NCBI GenBank assembly: GCA_017441965.1
Contig: JAFSBF010000053.1
Span: forward strand, 1-12,264
Length of the DNA stretch: 12,264 bases
Direction of reading: 5' to 3'
Source of the DNA: Clostridia bacterium
Lineage (GTDB): Bacteria > Bacillota > Clostridia > UMGS1883
Below, piece by piece: positions 1-7,693 of the stretch (its first letter is position 1; each line of letters starts with the position of its first letter). The translations under genes and the position numbers were made by a program. Below the pieces are notes generated by a model. The model worked only from the letters and a program-made list of their open reading frames with translations. It did not search any database and had not been told where the DNA came from.

Positions 1-2
1 AG

Positions 3-911
3 AGTGACATTCTCTTCGGCATTGAAAACGATATTGACTATATTGCGGCATCATTCGTATCTTCAAAGCAGGATATGCTTGATATAAAGACCTTCCTTGA
101 CGAAAATGGCGGCAGTGACATCGGTCTTGTTGCAAAGATTGAAAATCAGAGCGGCGTTGATAACATCTACGAAATATGTGAAATCTGCGAGGGTGTTATG
201 ATTGCACGCGGAGATTTGGGCGTTGAAATTCCTTTTCAGGAGCTTCCCGCCGTACAAAAGAAGCTTGTTACAGTTTGCCGTATGCGCGGAAAGCGTATTA
301 TAACTGCTACAGAAATGCTTGAATCTATGATTTATAACCCCCGCCCCACACGTGCGGAAATTTCTGACGTTGCAAATGCCGTTTATGACGGAACGAGCGC
401 AGTGATGCTCTCAGGCGAAACGGCGGCAGGTAAATATCCCGTTCAGACAGTAAGAATAATGTCTTCAATCTGTGAGGAAACGGAAAACAATATTCATTAT
501 GACAAGCGTTTCCACAGAAGTGATTTTGAAATAAAAAGTAACATTGACGCTATATCACATTCTGCGTGCAGTATGGCACTCGGTGTTGACGCAAAGGCGA
601 TTGCCGTCTGCTCTCTTTCAGGAAAAACAGCAAGGCTGGTATCAAGATTTCGCCCCGTTGTTGACATAGTAGGTCTTACCACAAGTAAGCGTGTATGGCG
701 TAAGCTTGCCCTTTCCTGGGGTGTAATTCCCGTACTTTGTGAAGAGTATCCGTCTGCCGAAGTAATGTTTTACAGTGCCGCACGCAAAACTACAAAGACA
801 CTTAATCTTAAAAGCGGTGATAATATAATAATCGTCGGTGGAACAACAAGCGGCAAATCAGGCGAAACAAATACCATACGCCTTGAACGTGTACGTGGCA
901 AACAAATTTGA
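3..911 (+). CDS. pyk: Pyruvate kinase, C-terminal part (5' end outside the window)
   Basis: Pyruvate kinase makes pyruvate and ATP from phosphoenolpyruvate and ADP in the cytoplasm, the last step of glycolysis. The frame is open from base 3, so the gene starts before the window; 302 codons are visible. Seen in order: an FGIEND..YIAASFV segment of the barrel, the active-site segment MIARGDLGVEIP near visible residues 65-76, TATEMLESM, then RAEISDVANAVYDGTS and VMLSGETAAGKYP. The last 120 or so residues are the usual allosteric C-terminal domain, ending in the GGTTSGKSGETNTIRL region. No extra PEP-utiliser-like domain follows. Glu in TEMLESM and Ser in DGTSAVML replace the Gln and Asp of many pyruvate kinases; from memory this variant is common in Clostridia and is not a defect. 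No clear terminator lies between this gene and glyA. Confidence 0.96.
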   Translation, partial: SDILFGIENDIDYIAASFVSSKQDMLDIKTFLDENGGSDIGLVAKIENQSGVDNIYEICEICEGVMIARGDLGVEIPFQELPAVQKKLVTVCRMRGKRIITATEMLESMIYNPRPTRAEISDVANAVYDGTSAVMLSGETAAGKYPVQTVRIMSSICEETENNIHYDKRFHRSDFEIKSNIDAISHSACSMALGVDAKAIAVCSLSGKTARLVSRFRPVVDIVGLTTSKRVWRKLALSWGVIPVLCEEYPSAEVMFYSAARKTTKTLNLKSGDNIIIVGGTTSGKSGETNTIRLERVRGKQI

Positions 912-930
912 CATATTTAGAAGATTTATG

Positions 931-959
931 TTGAAAAGAATTATATTTTAAGTTATACT
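931..959 (+). promoter_or_regulatory. Predicted housekeeping promoter for glyA-cobO
   Basis: A -35 box TTGAAA (931-936) and a -10 box TATACT (954-959) are 17 bases apart in the gap between pyk and glyA. This predicts transcription starting near 966 and a leader of about 38 bases. The leader is too short for a glycine or cobalamin riboswitch, and none is seen. Confidence 0.65.
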
Positions 960-1003
960 GTATATTAGTCATTAACTATGTATTTTACAAAGGAGTGTTT
1001 TAA

Positions 1004-2242
1004 ATGAACTTTTTTGACGAGCTTAAAGGTTTTGACAGTGAGGTTTTCGAAGCCTGCAATAAAGAACTTACCCGTCAGAGACATAATATTGAGCTTATTG
1101 CATCAGAGAATATTGTTTCAAAGGCAGTGCTTTTAGCTGCAGGAACAGTTCTTACAAACAAATATGCCGAGGGCTACAGCGGAAAGCGTTACTATGGCGG
1201 CTGCCAGTGCGTTGACGAGGTTGAAACCCTTGCTATTGAGCGTGCGAAGAAGCTTTTCGGTGCTGAGCACGCAAACGTACAGCCCCACAGCGGTGCAAAT
1301 GCAAACCTTGCAGTATTCTTTGCATTTTTGCAGCCGGGTGATACCGTTATGGGTATGAACCTTGCACACGGCGGTCACCTTTCACACGGCTCACCCGTTA
1401 ACATCAGCGGTAAGTATTTTAACATTGTTCCTTACGGTGTTGATGATGAAACAGGCAAAATAGATTATGATAAGATGCGGGAAATTGCACTTGAGTGTAA
1501 GCCCAAGCTTATAGTTGCAGGTGCAAGTGCATATTCAAGAACAATTGACTTTGCAGCATTCCGCAGTGTTGCTGACGAGGTTGGTGCAATCCTTATGGTT
1601 GATATGGCACATATTGCAGGTCTTGTTGCAGCAGGTCTTCACCCAAGCCCTGTTCCCTATGCTGATGTTGTTACAACAACAACACATAAGACACTCCGTG
1701 GTCCCCGTGGCGGTCTTATCCTTTGCAAAGAACAGTATGCAAAGCAGATTGACAAGGCTGTATTCCCCGGAACACAGGGCGGTCCCCTTATGCATATAAT
1801 TGCGGCTAAGGCAGTTGCTTTCGGTGAAGCTCTTACAGATGAATTCAAAGAATATCAGAAGCAGATTGTAAAGAATGCAAAGGTTCTTTGCGATGCACTT
1901 AAGGCAGAAGGCTTCAACGTTGTTTCAGACGATACTGACAATCATCTTATGCTTATCGACCTTTGCCCCTTTGATATTACAGGTAAGGAAATGGAAAGAC
2001 GTCTTGATGAGGTGCATATCACCGTTAACAAGAATGCTATCCCCAATGATAAGCAAAGCCCCTTTGTTACAAGCGGTATCCGTGTAGGTGCTCCCGCAGT
2101 AACCTCCAGAGGCTTTAAGGAAGACGAAATGAAGCTTATTGCAAAATGGATGAAGCTCGTCGCAACTGATTTTGAAGCTAATAAGGAAAAAATCACTGCA
2201 GAGGTTTGTGCTCTTTGCGAAAAGTTCCCCATTTACGAGTAA
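1004..2242 (+). CDS. glyA: Serine hydroxymethyltransferase
   Basis: This PLP enzyme interconverts serine plus tetrahydrofolate with glycine plus 5,10-methylene-tetrahydrofolate, the main source of one-carbon units. The protein has 412 residues, normal for the bacterial family. Visible signatures are ELIASEN (about 30-36), the [16 protein letters not shown] block (51-66), [10 protein letters not shown] (95-104), [13 protein letters not shown] (199-211) and [14 protein letters not shown] (224-237). Lys229 in the last block is the expected Schiff-base lysine. The C-terminal part contains [14 protein letters not shown]. The ATG start is set by AAAGGAG at 989-995, eight bases upstream. A promoter lies just before it, and the adenosyltransferase gene follows after 3 bases, so the two are probably co-transcribed. 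Nothing is truncated or unusual. Confidence 0.98.
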   Translation: MNFFDELKGFDSEVFEACNKELTRQRHNIELIASENIVSKAVLLAAGTVLTNKYAEGYSGKRYYGGCQCVDEVETLAIERAKKLFGAEHANVQPHSGANANLAVFFAFLQPGDTVMGMNLAHGGHLSHGSPVNISGKYFNIVPYGVDDETGKIDYDKMREIALECKPKLIVAGASAYSRTIDFAAFRSVADEVGAILMVDMAHIAGLVAAGLHPSPVPYADVVTTTTHKTLRGPRGGLILCKEQYAKQIDKAVFPGTQGGPLMHIIAAKAVAFGEALTDEFKEYQKQIVKNAKVLCDALKAEGFNVVSDDTDNHLMLIDLCPFDITGKEMERRLDEVHITVNKNAIPNDKQSPFVTSGIRVGAPAVTSRGFKEDEMKLIAKWMKLVATDFEANKEKITAEVCALCEKFPIYE

Positions 2243-2245
2243 GAA

Positions 2246-2764
2246 ATGGAAAAGGGATTAATTCATATCTATACGGGCGACGGCAAGGGTAAAACAACTG
2301 CTGCAGTAGGTTTATGCTACCGTGCCGCTCTTAATGGGTATAAGGTAGGGTTTACTTCTTTTATGAAGGACTTTTCAAGCGGAGAATGTCTTTGTGAGAA
2401 CATCTTTACAATCTTTAAATCCACCCCTTTTGTTGGATTTTTACCGCAAATGTCCACTTGTCAGATTGAAAAAGCAAGAAAAGAGGCTAACACCCATCTT
2501 AAAGAGATTTTTAACATAGCACTTACAGAGTGCTATGATTTAATCGCTCTTGACGAGGTGCTTGTCGCGGCAAAGTGCGGTATAATAGATAAAGAGCTTT
2601 TAATAGGTCTTTTGAAAGACAAACCCGACTTTCTCGAAGTAGTAATGACGGGGCGAGATTGTCCCGAGGAGCTTTTTGAGTATGCTGACTATGTGAGCGA
2701 GATTAAGGCAGTGCGCCACCCTTACGAAAAAGGAATAAGTGCCCGAAAAGGAATAGAATATTAA
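2246..2764 (+). CDS. cobO: Cob(I)alamin / cob(I)yrinic acid a,c-diamide adenosyltransferase (CobA/CobO/BtuR type)
   Basis: Enzymes of this family transfer the adenosyl group of ATP to the Co(I) corrinoid, giving adenosylcobalamin or its precursor. The 172-residue protein is the usual size. It opens with IHIYTGDGKGKTTAAVG, a P-loop of the type typical for this family (GDGKGKTT, 11-18). It continues with SFMKDFSSGE (38-47), a Walker-B-like LIALDE (99-104), and the family tail TGRDCPEEL (135-143), ADYVSEI and ARKGIEY. The start lies 3 bases after the glyA stop, with only a weak GAG-type ribosome site, so translational coupling to glyA is likely. The stop codon overlaps the first arm of a strong terminator, so this is the last gene of the unit. 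No other cobalamin gene is in the window, so the protein may serve salvage or synthesis; that cannot be decided here. Confidence 0.93.
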   Translation: MEKGLIHIYTGDGKGKTTAAVGLCYRAALNGYKVGFTSFMKDFSSGECLCENIFTIFKSTPFVGFLPQMSTCQIEKARKEANTHLKEIFNIALTECYDLIALDEVLVAAKCGIIDKELLIGLLKDKPDFLEVVMTGRDCPEELFEYADYVSEIKAVRHPYEKGISARKGIEY

Positions 2765-2807
2765 AATTGGCTGTAAAAAAAGTTTACTTTTTTTACAGCC
2801 AATTTTT
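2763..2807 (+). terminator. Intrinsic terminator of the glyA-cobO unit
   Basis: Two perfectly complementary 20-base arms (2763-2782 and 2787-2806) flank a TTTA loop. The stem contains TTGGCTGT and a run of seven A/T pairs, and the second arm ends in a T-run. The first arm includes part of the cobO stop codon. Because the arms start with AAAA and end with TTTT, it could also stop transcription coming from the right. Confidence 0.9.
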
Positions 2808-2867
2808 CGTAGGGAATAGGAAAAAATGCTTCAGAACGGACAAACTGAGCCTACTAAGATTAATTAA

Positions 2868-2890
2868 GATTTTTTGCAAAGCAAAAAATC
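2868..2890. repeat. Perfect short hairpin in the gap between cobO and the YitT gene
   Basis: GATTTTTTGC (2868-2877) and GCAAAAAATC (2881-2890) are perfect inverted copies around AAA. Read on the - strand it lies about 60 bases beyond the end of the YitT gene and could stop that transcript, although no long T-run follows. Its form also fits a dispersed extragenic repeat. Confidence 0.6.
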
Positions 2891-2899
2891 CACCAACAC

Positions 2900-2927
2900 T
2901 TCGCATTTCGAACTTCGAATTTCGAAT
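2900..2927. repeat. Four tandem 7-bp units (TTCGAAT-like)
   Basis: Four units stand head to tail: TTCGCAT (2900-2906), TTCGAAC (2907-2913), TTCGAAT (2914-2920) and TTCGAAT (2921-2927). Each contains TTCGAA or a near match, so the array is also partly self-complementary. It lies between the hairpin at 2868-2890 and the end of the YitT gene. The rest of the 2808-2953 gap shows no open frame with a ribosome site. Confidence 0.6.
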
Positions 2928-2953
2928 TTGTTATCGTTTTGGTCTTTTTAGGT

Positions 2954-3820
2954 TCAGGATTTTCCTTTCATATCAGAAAATCCCTCACCCATTATATGCT
3001 CCGCCTCCGATGCTATGACAAATGCTCTTGGGTCTTCCTCATAAATTATTTCTTTTATTTCGTGATACTCCCACACACGAACAACGCACATCAATACCTT
3101 GGACGGCTTTTTTGAATACGCACCCTGCGCATTCAAAAATGTCGCTCCACGGTTTTTTTCGAGTAAAATACGCTGTGCAATTTCCTCGGTCTTTTCTGAG
3201 ATTACCAATATGTTTCTGCCCTTTTCTGACCCGTATACAATTTGGTTGACTATCCTCGTCTGACAAAAGAGCGATACAACACCAAAAAGCGCAGCCTCTA
3301 TATCAGTAAATACAACTGCAGACAGCGCGATAATAACTCCGTCTACAAACATCATTGCCTTCCCTATTTGTATATGCGGATATTTTTGTTCCACAAGGTA
3401 TGATACAATATCTGTTCCTGCCGTAGATGAGCCACGCAAAAAAATTATACCAAGGCCGCTGCCCATACATACTCCGCCGAAAATTGAGCCAAGCATACGG
3501 TCACCCGAATATTGCGGAAAGAACGGCGTTACAACCACGTCAAGGATAACTGTGCTTATTAAAAGAGTTCTGAGTGTCCTGAGCGTAAACCTTTTACCTA
3601 AAAACTTAAATGCAATCAGCACCAACGGAATATTTATAACAAGTATCACAAGTCCCACGGGAAGTCCCGTCAGGTATTTAATCATAATTGCAATACCGCT
3701 CGCCCCGCCGGGTGCTATATTTACTTTTTCTGCAAAGCAATATATACCCGTCGCAAGTGCAAGTGAGCCTGCTATATCGTATAATATATCATAAACAAGC
3801 TTTCTGCTGCTTTTAGTCAT
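2954..3820 (-). CDS. YitT family membrane protein (DUF161 / DUF2179)
   Basis: This is a polytopic membrane protein of the widespread YitT family, whose transported substrate is not established. From the chosen ATG it has 288 residues. Several hydrophobic helices fill the first 180 residues, with the family motifs NIAPGGASGIA (about 34-44) and RGSSTAGTDI (about 128-137). The last 90 residues form the soluble DUF2179 domain, recognisable by RGATFLNAQGAYS and the following beta strand KVLMCVVRV. A GTG two codons upstream (3826) is only one base from the ribosome site AGAAGG; the ATG at 3820 has seven bases of spacing and is preferred. The gene follows the stalk-domain gene on the same strand, with a hairpin just before its ribosome site. 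I saw no convincing promoter. Confidence 0.92.
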   Translation of the reverse strand: MTKSSRKLVYDILYDIAGSLALATGIYCFAEKVNIAPGGASGIAIMIKYLTGLPVGLVILVINIPLVLIAFKFLGKRFTLRTLRTLLISTVILDVVVTPFFPQYSGDRMLGSIFGGVCMGSGLGIIFLRGSSTAGTDIVSYLVEQKYPHIQIGKAMMFVDGVIIALSAVVFTDIEAALFGVVSLFCQTRIVNQIVYGSEKGRNILVISEKTEEIAQRILLEKNRGATFLNAQGAYSKKPSKVLMCVVRVWEYHEIKEIIYEEDPRAFVIASEAEHIMGEGFSDMKGKS

Positions 3821-3840
3821 ATGCACACCTTCTTTTTGAT

Positions 3841-3887
3841 AATAGAAAGGACTAAAGCCCTTTATAAAGCTTTAGTCCTTTTCTATT
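3841..3887. terminator. Hairpin between the stalk-domain gene and the YitT gene
   Basis: The arms 3841-3858 and 3869-3887 pair over 18 base pairs (AATAGAAA/GGACTAAAGC on the left) with a single bulged T and a 10-base loop. On the - strand it lies after the stalk-domain gene and about 10 bases before the YitT ribosome site. The better T-rich tail lies on the + strand (after 3887), where no gene needs it. It may be a weak terminator or a leader hairpin of the YitT gene. Confidence 0.6.
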
Positions 3888-3906
3888 ATTTTACTTTTAT
3901 AAATTT

Positions 3907-5349
3907 TTATTCAGTTGTATAAAATTCATACCAGTACTCGTTTGTAAGAATGTCATAGCTTGCCCCTGAAAGCTGCCATGAAAACAGCTCTTCAAAAAGC
4001 TTACTGCTGACATATGTAACACCGTTTTCAAGGAGCACTGTGCCTGTTTTAAATTCATTTGCATCTGCATATACGCTGTCACTGCCAACGATAAGCTTTA
4101 AAGATTTAAAGGACGGGAAATATTCACTCGTTGCCGTTATAACACCGTTTTCAAATGAAATTTCCACACTGTCCTCATACGCAGCCTCAAGTGTAGTGCG
4201 GAGCGGAACATATACTACTCCGTCAATCATTGGGAGCTTTTCTGCACTTCCGCCTGCCCACCAATTAGGATATGCGGGCATTTCTTCCATATTTTCGGGA
4301 ATTTGCGGCTTTGGAAGCATATCTGAAAGTGAGAAGGAATTTTCCTCTGTAAGCTTTGGAAGTGTTACCGTAGTAGTATTTATTTTTGACATTGCCACTT
4401 TTGACTTAACCTCAAACCCAAGAGTTCCGCTTGCCATATAATTCCACTTTATTCCCGTAACAGCCTCATATATACCTGATATATCAATGCATATATCTGC
4501 GACAGTATCAACAGAAGAAATCTTTCCGTTTTTGAGTATATACGTGTATGTTATTCCCTTATCACCTAAAAGCTTTATTTTTTCAAAGGGTATCTGTTCA
4601 AGAGACTCAAGGATATAATTAATCTCTTCGCCGTCTGCACCCATTGTTAAGAAAAGTCCACGCATCTGCCCGAAAACATACGGAACTACCTCTTTTATCA
4701 TCCCGATAAGCGCATCATTGTCAAGTTTAATAATGCATTTTCCCGAAGACATCTTTATATCTGCATATTTTTCAAGCACCTGTGCGCTGTAGGTATTAAC
4801 GGCAGTCATAAATTCCTTATTGAAAATCATTGACATTGTTTTCACAAAGTCTGCTTTATCCTCTTCATCAGGAAGTGTTTCCAGTGCATCAACCACCATA
4901 TATTTGTTTGTATACGGATATGAATATATAATCTGCATTATCGGCTTCCCTGCGTCTGACAAATCCATATTCATCCACATTCCCATTTTGGAACTAAGTG
5001 CAATATTAAGGTTTCTATTAACGTCTATATTTTGCTCTGCATCTGCCGTAAGTGCTAATTTAACCTTTTTCATATCACTACTCATATCAATCTGCAGTAG
5101 CATTTTTGAATCAAGTGATAAAAGCGTTTTTAAAGCTGCTTTTATATCAATAAAGTTTTCTATTTGCTCAGGAACCTGCAGTTCCCCTAAAAGTGCATAT
5201 ACATCATCTGCACTCTCAAAGCTTATGCTTACAGTATAATCCCCCGTATAGTTTGTATACATATCGGTAAGAAAATCTGTCTGTGCTCCTACGCTTATAC
5301 TGCACAAAAGCATAACCACGCAAATAATAGTTGCAACTGTTCTTTTCAT
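3907..5349 (-). CDS. Secreted protein with C-terminal copper-amine-oxidase-N-like (stalk) domain, function unknown
   Basis: I do not recognise this 480-residue protein as a whole. It begins with a clear signal peptide: two basic residues (K2, R3), a hydrophobic stretch to about residue 18, and a probable cut after SVGA (residue 22). There is no lipobox at the cut, so it should be secreted rather than a lipoprotein. Residues 23-360 are rich in alternating hydrophobic positions with many Met, Asp and Lys, and match nothing I can name. Residues 370-480 (MIDGVVYVPLRTTLEA through ENGVTYVSSKLFEELF) have the form of the copper-amine-oxidase N-terminal-like domain found as a stalk on clostridial surface proteins. 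Those copies are not enzymes. The start is fixed by AAAGGAGGGAG before the ATG. A terminator of the upstream unit sits just before this ribosome site, so it needs read-through or its own promoter, which I could not find. Confidence 0.8.
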   Translation of the reverse strand: MKRTVATIICVVMLLCSISVGAQTDFLTDMYTNYTGDYTVSISFESADDVYALLGELQVPEQIENFIDIKAALKTLLSLDSKMLLQIDMSSDMKKVKLALTADAEQNIDVNRNLNIALSSKMGMWMNMDLSDAGKPIMQIIYSYPYTNKYMVVDALETLPDEEDKADFVKTMSMIFNKEFMTAVNTYSAQVLEKYADIKMSSGKCIIKLDNDALIGMIKEVVPYVFGQMRGLFLTMGADGEEINYILESLEQIPFEKIKLLGDKGITYTYILKNGKISSVDTVADICIDISGIYEAVTGIKWNYMASGTLGFEVKSKVAMSKINTTTVTLPKLTEENSFSLSDMLPKPQIPENMEEMPAYPNWWAGGSAEKLPMIDGVVYVPLRTTLEAAYEDSVEISFENGVITATSEYFPSFKSLKLIVGSDSVYADANEFKTGTVLLENGVTYVSSKLFEELFSWQLSGASYDILTNEYWYEFYTTE

Positions 5350-5373
5350 ATATGTACTCCCTCCTTTTTAAAA

Positions 5374-5402
5374 GGGTGTGACAAAATAATCTTGTCACAC
5401 CC
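5374..5402 (-). terminator. Intrinsic terminator after gerW
   Basis: The 11-base arms GGGTGTGACAA (5374-5384) and TTGTCACACCC (5392-5402) are perfectly paired around 7 bases. On the - strand the hairpin is followed by TTTT, so it should end the transcript of the protease-scpA-scpB-DUF2953-gerW unit. It begins 7 bases after the gerW stop codon and ends shortly before the ribosome site of the next gene. Confidence 0.82.
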
Positions 5403-5409
5403 CTCATAA

Positions 5410-5784
5410 TCAATCTTCTTTGTTTTTCTTTATAAGAGTATTTACCTTCTCAAAAGCAACGGGAATATAGTCCACAAGCTTATCCAGAGGGGTGTTATTT
5501 GAAGATACGGGAATAAGCTTAATCTGTTCCTGCGTTACTACTAAAAATCCGATAGGCGAAATTGAAACACCTGCACCGCTTCCGCCGCCGAAAGCCTGAG
5601 AATTCTGTCCTGTGGGAATATCACTTCCGCCTGCGGCAAAACCGAAGCCCACCTTTGAAATCGGGATAATCATTGTTCCGTTACTTGTTTCAACAGGGTC
5701 CCCGATGATTGTATTTACATCAATCATTCCTTTAATGTTTTCCATTACCGTACCCATCAGGTTGTTAATAGGATGCTCACCCAT
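5410..5784 (-). CDS. gerW: GerW family sporulation protein (YtfJ homologue)
   Basis: This 124-residue protein belongs to the YtfJ/GerW family, made in sporulating cells of Bacillus and linked there to spore germination; its biochemical role is not known. Visible features are an amphipathic start (INNLMGTVMENIKGMID), DVNTIIGDPVE (about 23-33), TMIIPISKVGFGFAAGG (about 37-53), a glycine-rich stretch FGGGSGAGVSISPIGFLVV (about 65-83) and a short Lys-rich tail. A strong TAGGAGG ribosome site fixes the ATG. The start overlaps the end of the DUF2953 gene by 8 bases, and the same pair (ytfI-ytfJ) is adjacent in Bacillus subtilis, which supports both calls. It is the last gene of its unit, before a terminator. 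Its presence suggests that the organism forms spores. Confidence 0.94.
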   Translation of the reverse strand: MGEHPINNLMGTVMENIKGMIDVNTIIGDPVETSNGTMIIPISKVGFGFAAGGSDIPTGQNSQAFGGGSGAGVSISPIGFLVVTQEQIKLIPVSSNNTPLDKLVDYIPVAFEKVNTLIKKNKED

Positions 5785-6343
5785 TTTTATTCCTCCTAAA
5801 TTTTATTTTTATCAAAATTGTTATTGCAATAATTATAATATAAACAATACGGCTGCGTATTATGCATTTTCCCTCTGTCTTAAATGTAGCTTTTTGATAA
5901 TCAGGATTAATTTTTACATCGTGTTTATTAACAAATATTATTCTTCCAAGATTACCTAAAACACCGTAAACGGCTCCCCACAATAATCCAATTCCTATCG
6001 CAGTTGACGCCGCCTCACCCGTACCGAAAAGTATCTCTACAGATACGTTTTCAAGCCTAATATATTTTTTTATAAGACGTACTGTACTTCGCCTTAACTC
6101 TGAAAATTCCTTTATTCTTTCGCTAAGCTTTTTTGACGATTTTTCAAAGGTTTTTACCTTTTCCTCGGGGGAGTTTTTTGTCTTTCCCTCTCCCTTTTTT
6201 TCTTTAACAGATTTTTTATATATCGGTATTTTCCAAAGGTAAAGCTTCCCACTCGCCTTCTGGTCCTTAAACGATAGCTCCGCTCTTACGGGAGCACACA
6301 ATATAAAAGCAATAATAATCACTGCCAAAAATGCATAAATCAA
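5777..6343 (-). CDS. DUF2953 domain membrane protein (YtfI-like)
   Basis: This is a small membrane-anchored protein of unknown function, 188 residues long. It has a hydrophobic N-terminal segment (about 2-18), a Lys/Glu-rich middle (about 45-80), a GTGEAASTAIGIGLLWGAVYG segment around 106-126 that is diagnostic of DUF2953, then VNKHDVKINPDYQ, and a final hydrophobic helix near 165-182 followed by a basic tail. The frame abuts the scpB stop directly, and the first possible start is TTG at 6343; GTG at 6322 is a weaker alternative because it would remove most of the N-terminal helix. Translation probably depends on coupling to scpB. It overlaps gerW by 8 bases, as in the ytfI-ytfJ pair of Bacillus, which suggests a joint role with GerW. 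The start is less certain than the identity. Confidence 0.85.
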   Translation of the reverse strand: MIYAFLAVIIIAFILCAPVRAELSFKDQKASGKLYLWKIPIYKKSVKEKKGEGKTKNSPEEKVKTFEKSSKKLSERIKEFSELRRSTVRLIKKYIRLENVSVEILFGTGEAASTAIGIGLLWGAVYGVLGNLGRIIFVNKHDVKINPDYQKATFKTEGKCIIRSRIVYIIIIAITILIKIKFRRNKNG

Positions 6344-6967
6344 TTACTCACTCAACTCCACCGTATTGATGTTTTCTTCATTTTCTTTAACAAATTCCTC
6401 TATTATATCACTTTTAACATTTTCTGTTTCCTCCTGAAGTGCTTCTTTTTCAGGAAGCGGCGGCAAATCCTCAAGAGACTTAAGTCCAAAGCACCGCAGA
6501 AACTCCATCGTCGTTCCGTAGAGAATCGGTCTTCCCGGGGTTTCCGCGCGGCCTAATTCATCAATAAAGCCACGCTCTAAAAGTCTTGCCACAGAATATG
6601 TACAGTCAACACCACGGATAAAATCCATCGTACCCTTTGTAACGGGCTGATTATATGCAATTATAGAAAGTGTTTCAAGTGCCGCAGAGGAAAGACCTGC
6701 CTGCCTTTTTATCTGCGTAACACGCTGTATACATTCATAGTAATCGGGATTTGAGCACATCTGTATGCTGTTTTCTATTTCAATAAGGCGGATGCCCCTG
6801 CCCTCATCTTCATACCTTTTTTTAAGGCTTTGAAAAGCATTTTTCACCTCATCCTCTCTTACCTCAAGAGCCTCGGCAAGCTTTTCAATCTCAACTGCCT
6901 CTCCGAGGGAAAACAGCACCGCCTCAAGCGCACACTCAATATTCTTCCCAATTGTCAAGTTCCACAT
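6344..6967 (-). CDS. scpB: Segregation and condensation protein ScpB
   Basis: ScpB forms a dimer that binds ScpA and, with Smc, makes the bacterial condensin that compacts and helps separate chromosomes. The chosen frame gives 207 residues, a normal length. Visible signatures are ALEAVLFSLGEAVEIEKLA near the start, TLSIIAYNQPVTKGTMDFIRGV in the middle, and GFIDELGRAETPGRPILYG followed by EFLRCFGLKSLEDLPPL, which are classic for the second winged-helix domain. The acidic tail of about 30 residues is variable in the family. The ATG at 6967 sits 8 bases after AAAAGGG; a GTG at 6976 would be too close to that site. The gene start lies inside the end of scpA (32 bases of overlap), which implies coupled translation of the two partners. 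Confidence 0.97.
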   Translation of the reverse strand: MWNLTIGKNIECALEAVLFSLGEAVEIEKLAEALEVREDEVKNAFQSLKKRYEDEGRGIRLIEIENSIQMCSNPDYYECIQRVTQIKRQAGLSSAALETLSIIAYNQPVTKGTMDFIRGVDCTYSVARLLERGFIDELGRAETPGRPILYGTTMEFLRCFGLKSLEDLPPLPEKEALQEETENVKSDIIEEFVKENEENINTVELSE

Positions 6968-7682
6968 CTTTTTCACCCTTTTCGCAGTAAAGGGTATCCC
7001 CCTCCTGCATTACAACTACAACATTTTCTTTTATAAGCTCAAGCAGTGCTAAAAACGTCGCCACATATTCCCCACGCACTCTTAGCCCTTCAAAAAGCGA
7101 TGCAAACGAAGCACGCTCCCCTTTTTTCAATCTGCGAATAACATTTGTTGATGCCGCCCTTACCGAAAAGTTTGTTCTGCCGATAACCCTCTTAAAGGTT
7201 TTCGGGTCAATGGGCTTTCTCGTAGCACTTCTGTCAATCACTGCAAAAAATGCATCAAAAAGCTTTTCTATAGGAATTTCACGGTTTTCCGTCTTTACCT
7301 TCGGCAAATCAAGCGGCTCGGGACCTTTAAAAACTACGTGCTCCATACTGTGGCTGAGCTTGTCCATCTCAAGCGCCGCTTCCTTATACCTCTTGTACTC
7401 TTCAAGACGGTCTGCAAGCTCTGCACGCGGGTCTTCTTCCTCTTCTTCGGGGACGGGGAGAAGCATCTTTGACTTAATATACAAAAGCTGAGATGCCATT
7501 ACCAAAAACTCTCCGCCGACTTCCATATCAAGCTGCTGCATAAGCTCAATATACGCAAAATACTGGTCCGTAATCATTGAGATTGGAATATCACATATAC
7601 TGACTTTATTTTTACTTATAAGGTGTAAAAGCAAATCCAAAGGACCTTCAAACACCTCTGTTTTAAAAGAAAGCTCACTCAT
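6936..7682 (-). CDS. scpA: Segregation and condensation protein ScpA
   Basis: ScpA is the kleisin that bridges the heads of the Smc dimer and carries the ScpB dimer. The protein has 248 residues, as expected. The N-terminal Smc-binding part begins with FEGPLDLLLHLI (about 11-22), the hallmark of the family, and is followed by FLVMASQLLYIKSKMLLP (about 59-76). Next comes an acidic stretch (EEEEEDPR), a Lys/Glu-rich linker, and a C-terminal winged-helix with VATFLALLELIKENVV that binds the second Smc head. The ATG has AAGGA eight bases upstream. It begins 11 bases after the membrane protease gene and overlaps scpB, so it is internal to a five-gene unit. Confidence 0.97.
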   Translation of the reverse strand: MSELSFKTEVFEGPLDLLLHLISKNKVSICDIPISMITDQYFAYIELMQQLDMEVGGEFLVMASQLLYIKSKMLLPVPEEEEEDPRAELADRLEEYKRYKEAALEMDKLSHSMEHVVFKGPEPLDLPKVKTENREIPIEKLFDAFFAVIDRSATRKPIDPKTFKRVIGRTNFSVRAASTNVIRRLKKGERASFASLFEGLRVRGEYVATFLALLELIKENVVVVMQEGDTLYCEKGEKDVELDNWEEY

Positions 7683-7693
7683 AATCTTTATCC

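Noticed and set aside
912..1003. Possible riboswitch before glyA
   Set aside because: The predicted leader is only about 38 bases and contains no conserved riboswitch core.
2767..3018. An 83-codon open frame on the + strand after cobO
   Set aside because: It starts inside the terminator stem, has no ribosome site, covers repeats and runs into the end of the YitT gene on the other strand.
4820..5239. A 139-codon + strand frame inside the stalk-domain gene
   Set aside because: It is opposite a gene with signal peptide, ribosome site and recognisable domain; no ribosome site or family likeness of its own.
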